A DNA stretch of 30,802 nucleotides from a virus. Numbering within the stretch: the first letter of the stretch is position 1; each line of letters starts with the position of its first letter. The stretch is taken from the IMG/VR virus record IMGVR_UViG_3300020198_000067, positions 1 to 30,802 of that record; one strand, 5' to 3'. The notes beneath the pieces are model-generated. The model did not search any database. It saw only the letters and a list, made by a program, of their open reading frames with translations, and had not been told where the DNA came from. A program made the position numbers and the translations under genes. Below, in pieces: positions 14,212-21,955 of the stretch.

Positions 14212-15339
14212 TTACTGCCTCATTCCTCGATCTAGTGCGGCAGCAACGGCCTTTACTTGAGTATCGAAGATTTTCTTTTCCTCTGCTGTCTCCTCAATTT
14301 GTTCTGTGAGTTGTTCAGCTTGCACAGCCTTCTTCTCCGCAGATAGAAAATAGTTTTGACGCAAGCCCTGAATCTGCTTGCGAAACTCTTCCTCTCCAGA
14401 AAATTCAACTCTCTCTGCGAGAGTGCGAATTTTTTCTTTCTGCGTGTCCGTGAGGCCATCCGACACGGACTCGACGATCTGACCGCGTGTCACGGTCTGC
14501 ATCTGAGAATTGATTTCAATGTTCCGAGCCAAGGAGTCATTAAGGTCACGTTGCAGAGTTTCCACCTTCTCTGTCAACTCCTTCATGACATCAATCTTAT
14601 CCTCAGGAATGTCAATGTAATGTTCAGCAAAGAGGGTTTTCATGCCAGCGATGAAATCCTCTGTAATCTCAGTGCGAAGGCCAGTCTGAATGGCCACTTC
14701 ATTTTGCTTCATCCATTCCTCGACAACATAGGCCAAGAAATTATCTGTTCGCTCAGCCAAGGACGTGGTGATTTCTTCTGTTAGTTCCTTGAGCTTGGCT
14801 ACATACTTCGCTTCGATTTTCTCAGTAATCTGTGCGATCTTATCCTGAACGCGAGCTTCGTAAATCGTGGCGACCTTCGAGCGGAAGTCCTCAGACAAAT
14901 TCTTCTCTGAGGCGAGAATGGCATTAACATCTTCCTTTATCTTTTCCTTCTCGTCCTTTTTGTCCTTCTCGTCCTCCTCGTCCTCCTCGTCCTCGTCCTC
15001 TGTGAGATCGTCCTCGTCTTCCTTCTCGTCATCTGTGAGATCATCCTCGTCTTTCTTCTTGTCCTTCGCCTCAACCTCTTCTTTCTTCAATCCACCAAAA
15101 TCCTTGACCACTTCGGGCTCTTCGGCCTTCTGAAGCGGCTCGGCTGCGACATTGGGAGACTTGCCAGGAGCAGTGGCTTTCTTGGTATTCTTTGCCACTG
15201 GTGCGCTATCAGGAATACGCTCCATGGGCGTCACTCCCCCCAAATCTTCTGGGGCCTCAGTCTTGTGCATTTCCTCTTTGGGTGCGCGGGACTGAGAACC
15301 ACTGAGAACCTCTGCTGCGGCTTCTAACAATGTTTTCAT
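14212..15339 (-). CDS. 22: Prohead core scaffold protein (T4 gp22-like)
   Basis: 375 residues from the MKTLLEAAAEVLSG start at 15339, which has a GAGGAG ribosome site; an upstream in-frame ATG adds 12 residues but has no support. There is a long low-complexity Lys/Asp/Glu tract (about 90-133), then helical coiled-coil sequence to the end. Position between gp21 and gp23 plus this composition identify it as gp22, the major scaffold that is degraded by gp21 during maturation. The N-terminus contains LLE|A, a possible protease site. Confidence 0.88.
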   Translation of the reverse strand: MKTLLEAAAEVLSGSQSRAPKEEMHKTEAPEDLGGVTPMERIPDSAPVAKNTKKATAPGKSPNVAAEPLQKAEEPEVVKDFGGLKKEEVEAKDKKKDEDDLTDDEKEDEDDLTEDEDEEDEEDEKDKKDEKEKIKEDVNAILASEKNLSEDFRSKVATIYEARVQDKIAQITEKIEAKYVAKLKELTEEITTSLAERTDNFLAYVVEEWMKQNEVAIQTGLRTEITEDFIAGMKTLFAEHYIDIPEDKIDVMKELTEKVETLQRDLNDSLARNIEINSQMQTVTRGQIVESVSDGLTDTQKEKIRTLAERVEFSGEEEFRKQIQGLRQNYFLSAEKKAVQAEQLTEQIEETAEEKKIFDTQVKAVAAALDRGMRQ

Positions 15340-15378
15340 AACAGTCTCCTCAATTAAGATAGAACAGCCTAACAATAG

Positions 15379-15386
15379 TATTTATA
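15379..15386 (-). promoter_or_regulatory. Late promoter for gp22-gp23
   Basis: Minus-strand TATAAATACT, exact T4 late consensus, 39 bases before the gp22 ATG and after the gp21 stop. It would boost scaffold and capsid expression. Confidence 0.8.
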
Positions 15387-15411
15387 TTTTTTGAAACGTC
15401 TCTCAGCGTTA

Positions 15412-16065
15412 TTACCGAGAAATTCGTCTCAAAAAATTCTCAAAGAGTTGAAGGGCCGTGGCTTCAATCTCTCTTGACGATGCCTTCCGAACTTGACGCT
15501 GCGCCCGTGCAATATCCTGCTCCATATACTTACCATTCACAAACACCCACTCCCGATTCTCCATGAGTCCCGACACCCAGGCTCCTGGTGCCGATGGATC
15601 AGCCACAATATCCACAGTGGCCAATTTGAAATCGTCCTGCACTTGCTTGACTCCATTAACCTCGGCTAATGAGCCAATGCCACGTGAGGATACGCCCAGT
15701 TTAATTCCCTCATCGATAAAACTCTTGGTGATCTGACCATTCGGCGTGGGAAGAATCTTAGCTTTTCCCACAATGTTATTCCCATCAAAATGCAACTCAG
15801 TAATCAGATGGGAGACCTTATCGAGATTGATTGTGGGTGTATCGGGATGACCCAGTTCGCCCAGGGCGCGGCGATCCTGAATCAATTGTTGAAAATTGAC
15901 AAGTTCGACTTCCAAGATCGACTTGGGATACACACGACCATTTCGATTCTTTTCCTCGGCTTGCATGAACACGCCCGAGATATAGTAATTCTTGGACCCT
16001 GTCTCGGTGCGCTCGACCAAGACTTGTGTGTCGTTGCCTGCGTGATATTCCGTTAACAGTTTCAT
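15412..16065 (-). CDS. 21: Prohead core protein protease (T4 gp21-like)
   Basis: 217 residues, ribosome site AAGGAG. Catalytic His is in LGELGHPDTPTI (H73) and the catalytic Ser in GVSSRGIG (S126/S127), the signature of the T4 gp21 serine protease family (herpesvirus-assemblin-like fold). DIVADPSAPGAW is also typical. It cleaves core and shell proteins after (L/I)-x-E during head maturation. It sits 72 bases upstream of the gp22 ATG and 9 bases after the small ORF at 16075. Confidence 0.95.
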   Translation of the reverse strand: MKLLTEYHAGNDTQVLVERTETGSKNYYISGVFMQAEEKNRNGRVYPKSILEVELVNFQQLIQDRRALGELGHPDTPTINLDKVSHLITELHFDGNNIVGKAKILPTPNGQITKSFIDEGIKLGVSSRGIGSLAEVNGVKQVQDDFKLATVDIVADPSAPGAWVSGLMENREWVFVNGKYMEQDIARAQRQVRKASSREIEATALQLFENFLRRISR

Positions 16066-16074
16066 ACTTACTCC

Positions 16075-16422
16075 TTACACTGGATTCGTGTAGGTAACTT
16101 CCTTCGTACATTCCAGGACGCAACTACCATCGCCCGTAATCGTGACCACCACATTCGCTGTGCCACTATTCGCAACACTCACACCACTATCAGCAAATAA
16201 CATGAAGCCGCTATCGTACAATGACAACACAGTAGTGGCACCACGAGCAATACTGATATTGTTATTGGTACTCCACCAGACACGAGAAATAGCAACCGAG
16301 GTGACCGTTTCATTGCTTGCATTGGCAGTCACAAACGCGGAGGGAACCACAGTGACAGTACCTGCACCCACCACACGGAGAACAGATCGACCTCGAAGTT
16401 TATTCAACAGTTCATACGCCAT
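16075..16422 (-). CDS. Small structural protein candidate between gp68 and gp21
   Basis: 115 residues, start MAYELLNKLRGRSVLRV with AAGGAC ribosome site. Thereafter it is almost all beta-type Val/Thr/Ser sequence (GTVTVVPSAFVTANASNETV, then SISRVWWSTNN-like strands), which looks like an Ig-like or jelly-roll decoration domain. T4 has no gene here. Other T4-like phages carry similar small inserts, but I cannot name the family. Confidence 0.75.
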   Translation of the reverse strand: MAYELLNKLRGRSVLRVVGAGTVTVVPSAFVTANASNETVTSVAISRVWWSTNNNISIARGATTVLSLYDSGFMLFADSGVSVANSGTANVVVTITGDGSCVLECTKEVTYTNPV

Positions 16423-16439
16423 AGTAGTTTGTCCTTATG

Positions 16440-16844
16440 TTATCGAATACCCATTGCCTTGCGTTTTCGTAAACTGAACTTACGCTTTCTGAGAATCGTC
16501 TGCATCTTTGCCTGTCGCTTCCGTGCCGCTTTGCGAGCCTTCAACTTCATCTTGATTCGCCGTGACGCGGGAATTCGAGTCAAACGACCAGCTTTTAAGG
16601 TGAATCCCTTGATCGCGGACCTACGAATATTTCGCTGAACTTGCCCTTTCCGAATACGCCGACGAATCAGGAGTGTTCGTCCACGCTTCAGGACATCACC
16701 TTCGCACAGGACCTGACCCAGAACTTCACGTTCTTCTTGAAGTTTCTGAGCTACACGATTTGCCATCTCTTGTTGAAAGAGTAATTTGGCTTCCGTGAGA
16801 TTACCCACAATCAGGGCCTGGACGAGTTTAGACATCAACGACAT
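16440..16844 (-). CDS. 68: Prohead core protein (T4 gp68-like)
   Basis: 134 residues, close to T4 gp68 (141). It has an acidic/neutral helical N-terminus (SKLVQALIVGNLTEAKLLFQ) and then an extremely basic tail (KMKLKARKAARKRQAKMQTI, ending KFSLRKRKAMGIR), as in gp68-type core proteins. The ATG at 16844 sits 3 bases after AAGGAG and the ATG at 16835 12 bases after, so the exact start is uncertain. Its start overlaps the stop of the ORF at 16828. Confidence 0.75.
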   Translation of the reverse strand: MSLMSKLVQALIVGNLTEAKLLFQQEMANRVAQKLQEEREVLGQVLCEGDVLKRGRTLLIRRRIRKGQVQRNIRRSAIKGFTLKAGRLTRIPASRRIKMKLKARKAARKRQAKMQTILRKRKFSLRKRKAMGIR

Positions 16845-17289
16845 TATCTCCTTCGGTATAGGGAATCGACAAATACCGATCTAGCTTTTCGTTATAGTAC
16901 AAGGCCACTTTCGTCTGATCGGGATACTGACGAAATGCTTTTCTCCGAAACAGTAAAATTGTCGGTGGCTGACCAGGAACTAAATGGCCAAAATCATCAG
17001 CACCTGTATGCTCGGTCTGCAAGGTCCGCTTCATCAATTGCGTAATGTTTTGATGATCGGTCACCACCTGCAAGAGCTTTTCTAAAATAGCCAACAAGAC
17101 CGTTCGATCTTGTAGAGTGAGTGTTTCTTGATTCAGGAGCTTCAGAACAACTCGATTGACCTTGGCTAATTGATGCGAATCATAGAGTCCCGCACGAACT
17201 AGCACCCCCAACTTTTGCATCTGCTTTTTCTGTTCAGCAGAATCACTCATTTCCCCTATAGCTTCTCGAAGCATCTCTAGTGTTTTCAT
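16828..17289 (-). CDS. Extra prohead-region protein with capsid-targeting-like start
   Basis: 153 residues from MKTLEMLREAIGEMSDSAEQ at 17289. This start is preferred because it lies 4 bases after the gp67 stop, whereas a longer frame would run through gp67. MKTLEMLRE|A closely parallels the T4 internal-protein leader MKTYQEFIAE|A. The middle is helical (VLVRAGLYDSHQLAKVNRVV, LLAILEKLLQVV) and the end is a mixed domain (TILLFRRKAFRQYPDQTKVA). T4 has no gene at this spot. It is perhaps a prohead core or packaged protein; function unknown. Confidence 0.8.
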   Translation of the reverse strand: MKTLEMLREAIGEMSDSAEQKKQMQKLGVLVRAGLYDSHQLAKVNRVVLKLLNQETLTLQDRTVLLAILEKLLQVVTDHQNITQLMKRTLQTEHTGADDFGHLVPGQPPTILLFRRKAFRQYPDQTKVALYYNEKLDRYLSIPYTEGDNVVDV

Positions 17290-17293
17290 GAGC

Positions 17294-17464
17294 CTAGCCT
17301 TCCATTGGTGAATGTTCCACACCCTTAAAAATATCCCTTGCGAGTGTTTGTTTTCTTTGATCCAGTGCATCTATCATCATGCTACCAAGGCGATCATGAA
17401 TCTGCTCAGTGGCCTGGACTAAATCGTTTTGTATCACTGATTGAACAATATCAGAAGAATTCAT
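17294..17464 (-). CDS. 67: Small prohead core protein (T4 gp67-like)
   Basis: 56 residues: MNSSDIVQSVIQNDLVQATE, then QIHDRLGSMMIDALDQRKQT and LARDIF, ending GVEHSPMEG. It has ribosome site AGAGGTGA. The pattern, a short helix, NDLVxA, basic/acidic amphipathic helices and LAR-(D/N)-xF, matches T4 gp67 (80 residues), as does its place directly downstream of the portal gene gp20. A TATAAATA late promoter sits 18 bases upstream. It helps assemble the scaffold core. Confidence 0.75.
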   Translation of the reverse strand: MNSSDIVQSVIQNDLVQATEQIHDRLGSMMIDALDQRKQTLARDIFKGVEHSPMEG

Positions 17465-17481
17465 ACGTCACCTCTTGTTAG

Positions 17482-17489
17482 TATTTATA
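17482..17489 (-). promoter_or_regulatory. Late promoter for the gp67 prohead-core operon
   Basis: Minus-strand TATAAATACT, exact late consensus, 18 bases before the gp67 ATG, in the gp20-gp67 gap. Confidence 0.8.
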
Positions 17490-17507
17490 ACAATTCACTT
17501 GTTCTGA

Positions 17508-19214
17508 TTACTTCAAACCCTTCTTATACTTCTCGACTTCTTGATCTAAATCAGGCGTCAGACTTTTGTTTTCCTTAGCCGCTTCTTGTTCTGGATCAGG
17601 GGTCGGACCACCTTGATCGGGTTCTTGGGGAGCTGCCCCCGTATCGATGGGTTGACCAGGCATCGGGGCACCTTGGGATTGTGCAGCGAGCGAGGCTTGG
17701 GTGTCACCATTCGCTTGAATCTCCTTGTCTATTTGTGCGATTTCGTCCTCAGTCAATTGCAAAACATGCCGTTTAACCCAGGCCGTGGAATAATACTTAC
17801 CCACAAATGGATCAATGGATGCAGCTAATTGAATGCGACTCTGAAGGAGATCGGCATCCCGCAATTCAAAAAACTGATTGTCTGAGGCGAAATCATAGGT
17901 AATGTTTTGCTTGAGTTCGAGCCATTCTTCTTTGCTACAAATACCCTTGAGCGAACATTGTACTTTCAGGGCCTCATCAAACATCACCGTGAACTTTTTT
18001 CGGAGTCGTTGAATGAACTTGAAAAATTTGACCTCATCACGAGTAATCTCAGTGGTGCGGCCTAATCCCATCAATCCACCGCCCTGTGAATCTTCCATAC
18101 GAGAGACAGGCACATTCAATGATTGATAGAGCTTCTTGCGGAAATAGACCACATCCTCAATTTGTCCCAGATTTTGACCTGGGGGAAGGGTACTGATCTC
18201 AGTTCCTTTGCTCCCCTCGCGGCGGGGCAAAAAGAAGTCTTCCAGCATACTCAAATGCCTTCTTTGATCTTCTAACTCTCCAGTGGCCGCATTGTACACC
18301 AACTTGTTCCGATACTTCACCATGATATCCTGAATATACTGTTCAGCCTTGTGCTTGGGCAAATTACCGACATCGATATAAAACACTCTCCGCTCAGGTG
18401 CACGGCTTAACCGATAAATGACCACCGCATCTTCGATCATTCGCAATTGATTCAGTGGCTTGATGGCTTTGTGCAAATGACCAATGACCATCACTGATTT
18501 GGCATCCAGAAGACCACTGGGTGCATAGATGATCGAATCAGCGGCAATCTTCATACCCTGATTAACAGAGGCCGTATATGTACTCGCCACCATGCCACGA
18601 TCATTGAACACAAAGTATTCATTGACAGCCTTGATGACTTCATTGGACAGAATGCCCCCACCACCAATAGCAGTATTACGATCCTTAAGAATCTCCCGAA
18701 CTTTTCTGATCTTGCGAGGATCGATATACCGAAGTTCCTGAATACCATCCTTGGGATTATCTTTATCTACCATGATCTGGAAGTAAATGCGGCCATCGAT
18801 ATACCACCGACGGAACATTTCATCACTGAGGGTTTTGAAATTGTAGAGCTTATAGACTGTATTGAATTCATCCTCAATTTTCTTTTTGATCGCGCTGCCG
18901 ACATTCAACTTTTCAAGATTCAGCGACATGATATTGCCATCGGTATCCTGAGAAAGAGCCTCAGAGACAATATCTTCAATCGCCATCGAGCATTCTGGAT
19001 GCAGAGACATTTCCCGATACCGAGAAATCAATTCAAGTTCGTTGCGAACCGAGCCTTCAAGATCAATATAGGAGCCATAATGCGCTCCCTGTGTGATTGT
19101 AACGGCTCCGTCCTCAATCGCGGCATTGGGAAGAACAAGTGCGGGGTTGTTCGGGGGCTGTTCGACGCGAGAATCTTTTTTACCGAGAGAAAACCCAAAC
19201 AGTTTTAATGGCAT
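17508..19214 (-). CDS. 20: Portal protein (T4 gp20-like)
   Basis: 568 residues (T4 gp20 is 524). Diagnostic segments: ELISRYREMSLHPECSMAIE, FRRWYIDGRIYFQIMVD, LRYIDPRKIRKVREI, RLSRAPERRVFYIDVGNLPK and RMEDSQGGGLMGLGRTTEIT. It forms the dodecameric portal at the head vertex that nucleates head assembly and through which DNA passes. The C-terminal ~60 residues are Gln/Pro/Asp-rich and probably disordered. It follows gp19 after 77 bases containing a stem-loop. Confidence 0.95.
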   Translation of the reverse strand: MPLKLFGFSLGKKDSRVEQPPNNPALVLPNAAIEDGAVTITQGAHYGSYIDLEGSVRNELELISRYREMSLHPECSMAIEDIVSEALSQDTDGNIMSLNLEKLNVGSAIKKKIEDEFNTVYKLYNFKTLSDEMFRRWYIDGRIYFQIMVDKDNPKDGIQELRYIDPRKIRKVREILKDRNTAIGGGGILSNEVIKAVNEYFVFNDRGMVASTYTASVNQGMKIAADSIIYAPSGLLDAKSVMVIGHLHKAIKPLNQLRMIEDAVVIYRLSRAPERRVFYIDVGNLPKHKAEQYIQDIMVKYRNKLVYNAATGELEDQRRHLSMLEDFFLPRREGSKGTEISTLPPGQNLGQIEDVVYFRKKLYQSLNVPVSRMEDSQGGGLMGLGRTTEITRDEVKFFKFIQRLRKKFTVMFDEALKVQCSLKGICSKEEWLELKQNITYDFASDNQFFELRDADLLQSRIQLAASIDPFVGKYYSTAWVKRHVLQLTEDEIAQIDKEIQANGDTQASLAAQSQGAPMPGQPIDTGAAPQEPDQGGPTPDPEQEAAKENKSLTPDLDQEVEKYKKGLK

Positions 19215-19234
19215 AAGTAGGATTCCTCATAATG

Positions 19235-19271
19235 AAAAGAGGGGGGAGAGTGATATTGCTACCACTCTCCC
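19235..19271 (-). terminator. Stem-loop (partial terminator) between gp19 and gp20
   Basis: Minus-strand GGGAGAGTG-(10-base loop)-CACTCTCCC, a perfect 9-bp stem, followed by CCCTCTTTTC. The U-tract is weak, so it probably attenuates or stabilises the tail-tube message ends without fully ending transcription. Confidence 0.65.
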
Positions 19272-19291
19272 GATTGAGAACCACGAGAAAA

Positions 19292-19849
19292 TTAGACCAC
19301 CAATGGAGAATTTTCGCCCACGGTTTGCCAGAATTGATAAGCCAGTGTGACGGTGAATTCTTCAATAGTGTCGTTGGAACCCCAGTCCAAATCAATTTGA
19401 GCCAGGTCTGTGGGAAACGCTCCAATGAGCTTATAGGACTTAATCACGTTCCCTGTCTTGCCATACTGCGTAACAATCGCATCAGCCGTGTATGCGAATG
19501 AAGACGTGGCTCCCCCTAGACGCAGGTTGGTGGAGTGTGTATTGATACCGCCCATCCAACGCTCAAAGGCTTTTCGCACCAAGAAATCTTCATCATTGAT
19601 AACCGTCAGCGACCAATCTGCAAAGGTTCTATTGCCCGCTAGTTTCACTTCACGGCCAAAATATTGCAGATTGACCATGCCCAATGTAGACCCAGGCAAG
19701 GCTGAAGTTTTACAAGTGAAGGTAAGCTGCTTGGAGGCATCACCCGCGACACCGAAGATCGTAGGAAAAGCCATTGTGACATCGAATAGATTCGGTCTGG
19801 CCCCATCCTGTGCTAACTGAGCGCGGAAATCTGATACATTAAACGCCAT
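19292..19849 (-). CDS. 19: Tail tube protein (T4 gp19-like)
   Basis: 185 residues (T4 gp19 is 163). RPNLFDVTMAFP, CKTSALPGSTLGMVNLQYFG, FADWSLTVINDEDFLVRKAFERW and EEFTVTLAYQFW are characteristic of T4-type tube subunits. It polymerises inside the gp18 sheath to form the DNA conduit. Ribosome site GGAGAA. A late-promoter-like CATAAATACT lies ~50 bases upstream. Confidence 0.95.
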   Translation of the reverse strand: MAFNVSDFRAQLAQDGARPNLFDVTMAFPTIFGVAGDASKQLTFTCKTSALPGSTLGMVNLQYFGREVKLAGNRTFADWSLTVINDEDFLVRKAFERWMGGINTHSTNLRLGGATSSFAYTADAIVTQYGKTGNVIKSYKLIGAFPTDLAQIDLDWGSNDTIEEFTVTLAYQFWQTVGENSPLVV

Positions 19850-19899
19850 GTTATTTCTCCTTCTGTGGCGGGGCTATCCCCTTCTCTGTTCGTATCAAG

Positions 19900-19907
19900 T
19901 ATTTATG
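19900..19907 (-). promoter_or_regulatory. Late promoter (one-base variant) for gp19
   Basis: Minus-strand CATAAATACT, one change from TATAAATA, in the 133-base gp18-gp19 gap, ~50 bases upstream of the gp19 start. Confidence 0.55.
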
Positions 19908-19982
19908 CTGCGGTCTGCTCCTGCTCACTGAGTTTCCTGCATTGTCCATTGATTTTATTCGTTGCCTTGTAAATCGTATACA

Positions 19983-21878
19983 TCAGAACTTGCCTACGAC
20001 CTCTTCAAAGGAGACGCCCGTTCTCACTGCAACGAAGTTCAATTTTATAAAATTAATGCTTCGAGCGGGCTTCACGTAAATATCTCCGATGAACTCATTG
20101 CGATCAATGACCTCAGGAGTATTGTTCGAGGTATCGCAAACCACGCGGTAGTCAAAGATACCACGACGACCCTTGACATCCCTCAAGAATGGATCAACCA
20201 TCGAGACGAACTGGGCTCGGGTGAACTCATCGTTGAATTCAAACAGCGAATACTTCGAGGCTTTCGCAATAGCCTTTTCTAGTACAATGAACAACCGACG
20301 CACATTGATACGATCAAAGGCACTGGGCTTGGTCTGCATGGTCTTGTCGCCATACAGCACTGATCCCTCACCAGGGAACGTGACGATGGGATTGATCCCA
20401 TTCTTATACAATGTATCACGCTCAGTCTGACTCGGCGACCAAGACAGCTTAATGACATTCTTGATATGACCACGATTGAAACCCGCTGGCGAGAACCAGG
20501 GATCGCGGGTGTTATCAGTACGTACACAGAGTCCCGCAGTATCACCATTGCAGGGCACGTATCGATACACATCATTGTACTTATCGTATTGATACTTCCA
20601 TCCGCTATCGATCACGGCATAGGATGAAGAAGTCAGCAGATTACGATAGGTGACAATATCATCAGCCTCGCTGCCTGCGTTATCCACAGCATCTTCATAT
20701 AGAGGCGAAATGAACGCCACGCAATCTTTTCTCGATCCCGAAATGTTATCGATAATATAGGTGGCGACAGTCTGATTGCACGGTCCACCTAGCACCAGTG
20801 AGATATCCACGGCATCGGGATCAGTGAAGTACCCGTAGGCTGTTTGAATATTGCCTGTCGTAGCATCCACATCGATTCCACCACTCAGGGAACTATAGAT
20901 TGGCTTGACCACGGATGTGAATGTATTCGAGGCCGCGGCGCTTCCCCAATTGGTGCCTGCGGTATCATGATCGCCCCAATAAATCCACTTGGAATTCTTG
21001 AACAAGGACATTGGATAGTAAATCGAAGTTCCATCCGCAGACTTGGCATCACTGGCTTTCGAGAGGAACGGGTACTTTTCAATGACGGTGCCAGGCACCC
21101 CAGAGATACCACCATCCTGATCGACCACGATCACATGGATTTCGTCATTCGCGCCGCCAACGTTGTCGGCGTAGTCAGACGTTTCAGGTTCAGCCGTGAA
21201 CTCATCCGCATATTGCCACTTTCTGAGAATCGAGGTATTGGCAGAAACGTTCGCGGTCAGCGCGGAACCCAGTGTGAGGTTCGAGGCTGTCAGTGCGGTC
21301 ACAATCGTATAATCATTCGTGCCGAGCTTGACGAGATCGTTGACCTGGAGATATGTCGTGGTGTCACCGGACAATCCCACTACTGTATTGCCCGAGGGCG
21401 CCGCATTAGTCACATATCCACTCTGTGAGGTAACGTTCGAGCTAAACGCTGAGGATGAGGGACAGCTAGAAACCTTGAGATTATTTCCCAGGGCACCAGC
21501 ATACCGAGCGGCCCAATAACCAAATGTCCCTGAACCATCAAGATAACCATTCTCATAGTCATCTTCATGGGCAATTTGCAACGCACCTTGAGAGTTGGCT
21601 GTGGCATTGAGCGTGGCACTATTAGCAGCCCGCACAACCGTCAGGTTATTGCCATAGCTCAGAAAGTTTGCCGCCGTGAAGAAATACGTAAATGTGTTTG
21701 CGTTCGGCTTCCAGAACCGAGTGACCAGCGAGGTTTCACTATCAACGATCACTCGTCGGCTAATTGGACCCCACTGAAAGGGCCCAGCAAACGCCCCGCC
21801 TGTAGTGGCTACTGCGGGAATAACGGTTGTCAAATCAATTTCTGTTACCTGAACACCAGGTGATAGTAAAAATCCCAT
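19983..21878 (-). CDS. 18: Tail sheath protein (T4 gp18-like)
   Basis: 631 residues (T4 gp18 is 659). The N-terminus MGFLLSPGVQVTEIDLTTVI with GGAFAGPFQWGP is the hallmark of the contractile sheath. The C-terminal domain contains RRLFIVLEKAIAKASKYSLF and FTRAQFVSMVDPFLRDVKG. It contracts during DNA injection. Ribosome site AGGAGA. A perfect late promoter lies 54 bases upstream. Confidence 0.95.
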   Translation of the reverse strand: MGFLLSPGVQVTEIDLTTVIPAVATTGGAFAGPFQWGPISRRVIVDSETSLVTRFWKPNANTFTYFFTAANFLSYGNNLTVVRAANSATLNATANSQGALQIAHEDDYENGYLDGSGTFGYWAARYAGALGNNLKVSSCPSSSAFSSNVTSQSGYVTNAAPSGNTVVGLSGDTTTYLQVNDLVKLGTNDYTIVTALTASNLTLGSALTANVSANTSILRKWQYADEFTAEPETSDYADNVGGANDEIHVIVVDQDGGISGVPGTVIEKYPFLSKASDAKSADGTSIYYPMSLFKNSKWIYWGDHDTAGTNWGSAAASNTFTSVVKPIYSSLSGGIDVDATTGNIQTAYGYFTDPDAVDISLVLGGPCNQTVATYIIDNISGSRKDCVAFISPLYEDAVDNAGSEADDIVTYRNLLTSSSYAVIDSGWKYQYDKYNDVYRYVPCNGDTAGLCVRTDNTRDPWFSPAGFNRGHIKNVIKLSWSPSQTERDTLYKNGINPIVTFPGEGSVLYGDKTMQTKPSAFDRINVRRLFIVLEKAIAKASKYSLFEFNDEFTRAQFVSMVDPFLRDVKGRRGIFDYRVVCDTSNNTPEVIDRNEFIGDIYVKPARSINFIKLNFVAVRTGVSFEEVVGKF

Positions 21879-21931
21879 AGGTCAATCTCCTTTTATAGAG
21901 AACAAACGGTGGCAAAAGAAATCATCACAAG

Positions 21932-21939
21932 TATTTATA
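21932..21939 (-). promoter_or_regulatory. Late promoter for gp18
   Basis: Minus-strand TATAAATACTTG, exact late consensus, 54 bases before the gp18 ATG and just after the gp17 stop. Confidence 0.8.
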
Positions 21940-21955
21940 ATTTTTAAGATGTGTC

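Noticed and set aside
14867-15133. Ser/Phe-rich plus-strand frame
   Set aside because: Direct complement of the acidic Glu/Asp tract of gp22; not a gene.
20844-21428. Plus-strand frame of 194 codons opposite gp18
   Set aside because: Antisense to a well-identified sheath gene, with biased composition and no start signals.
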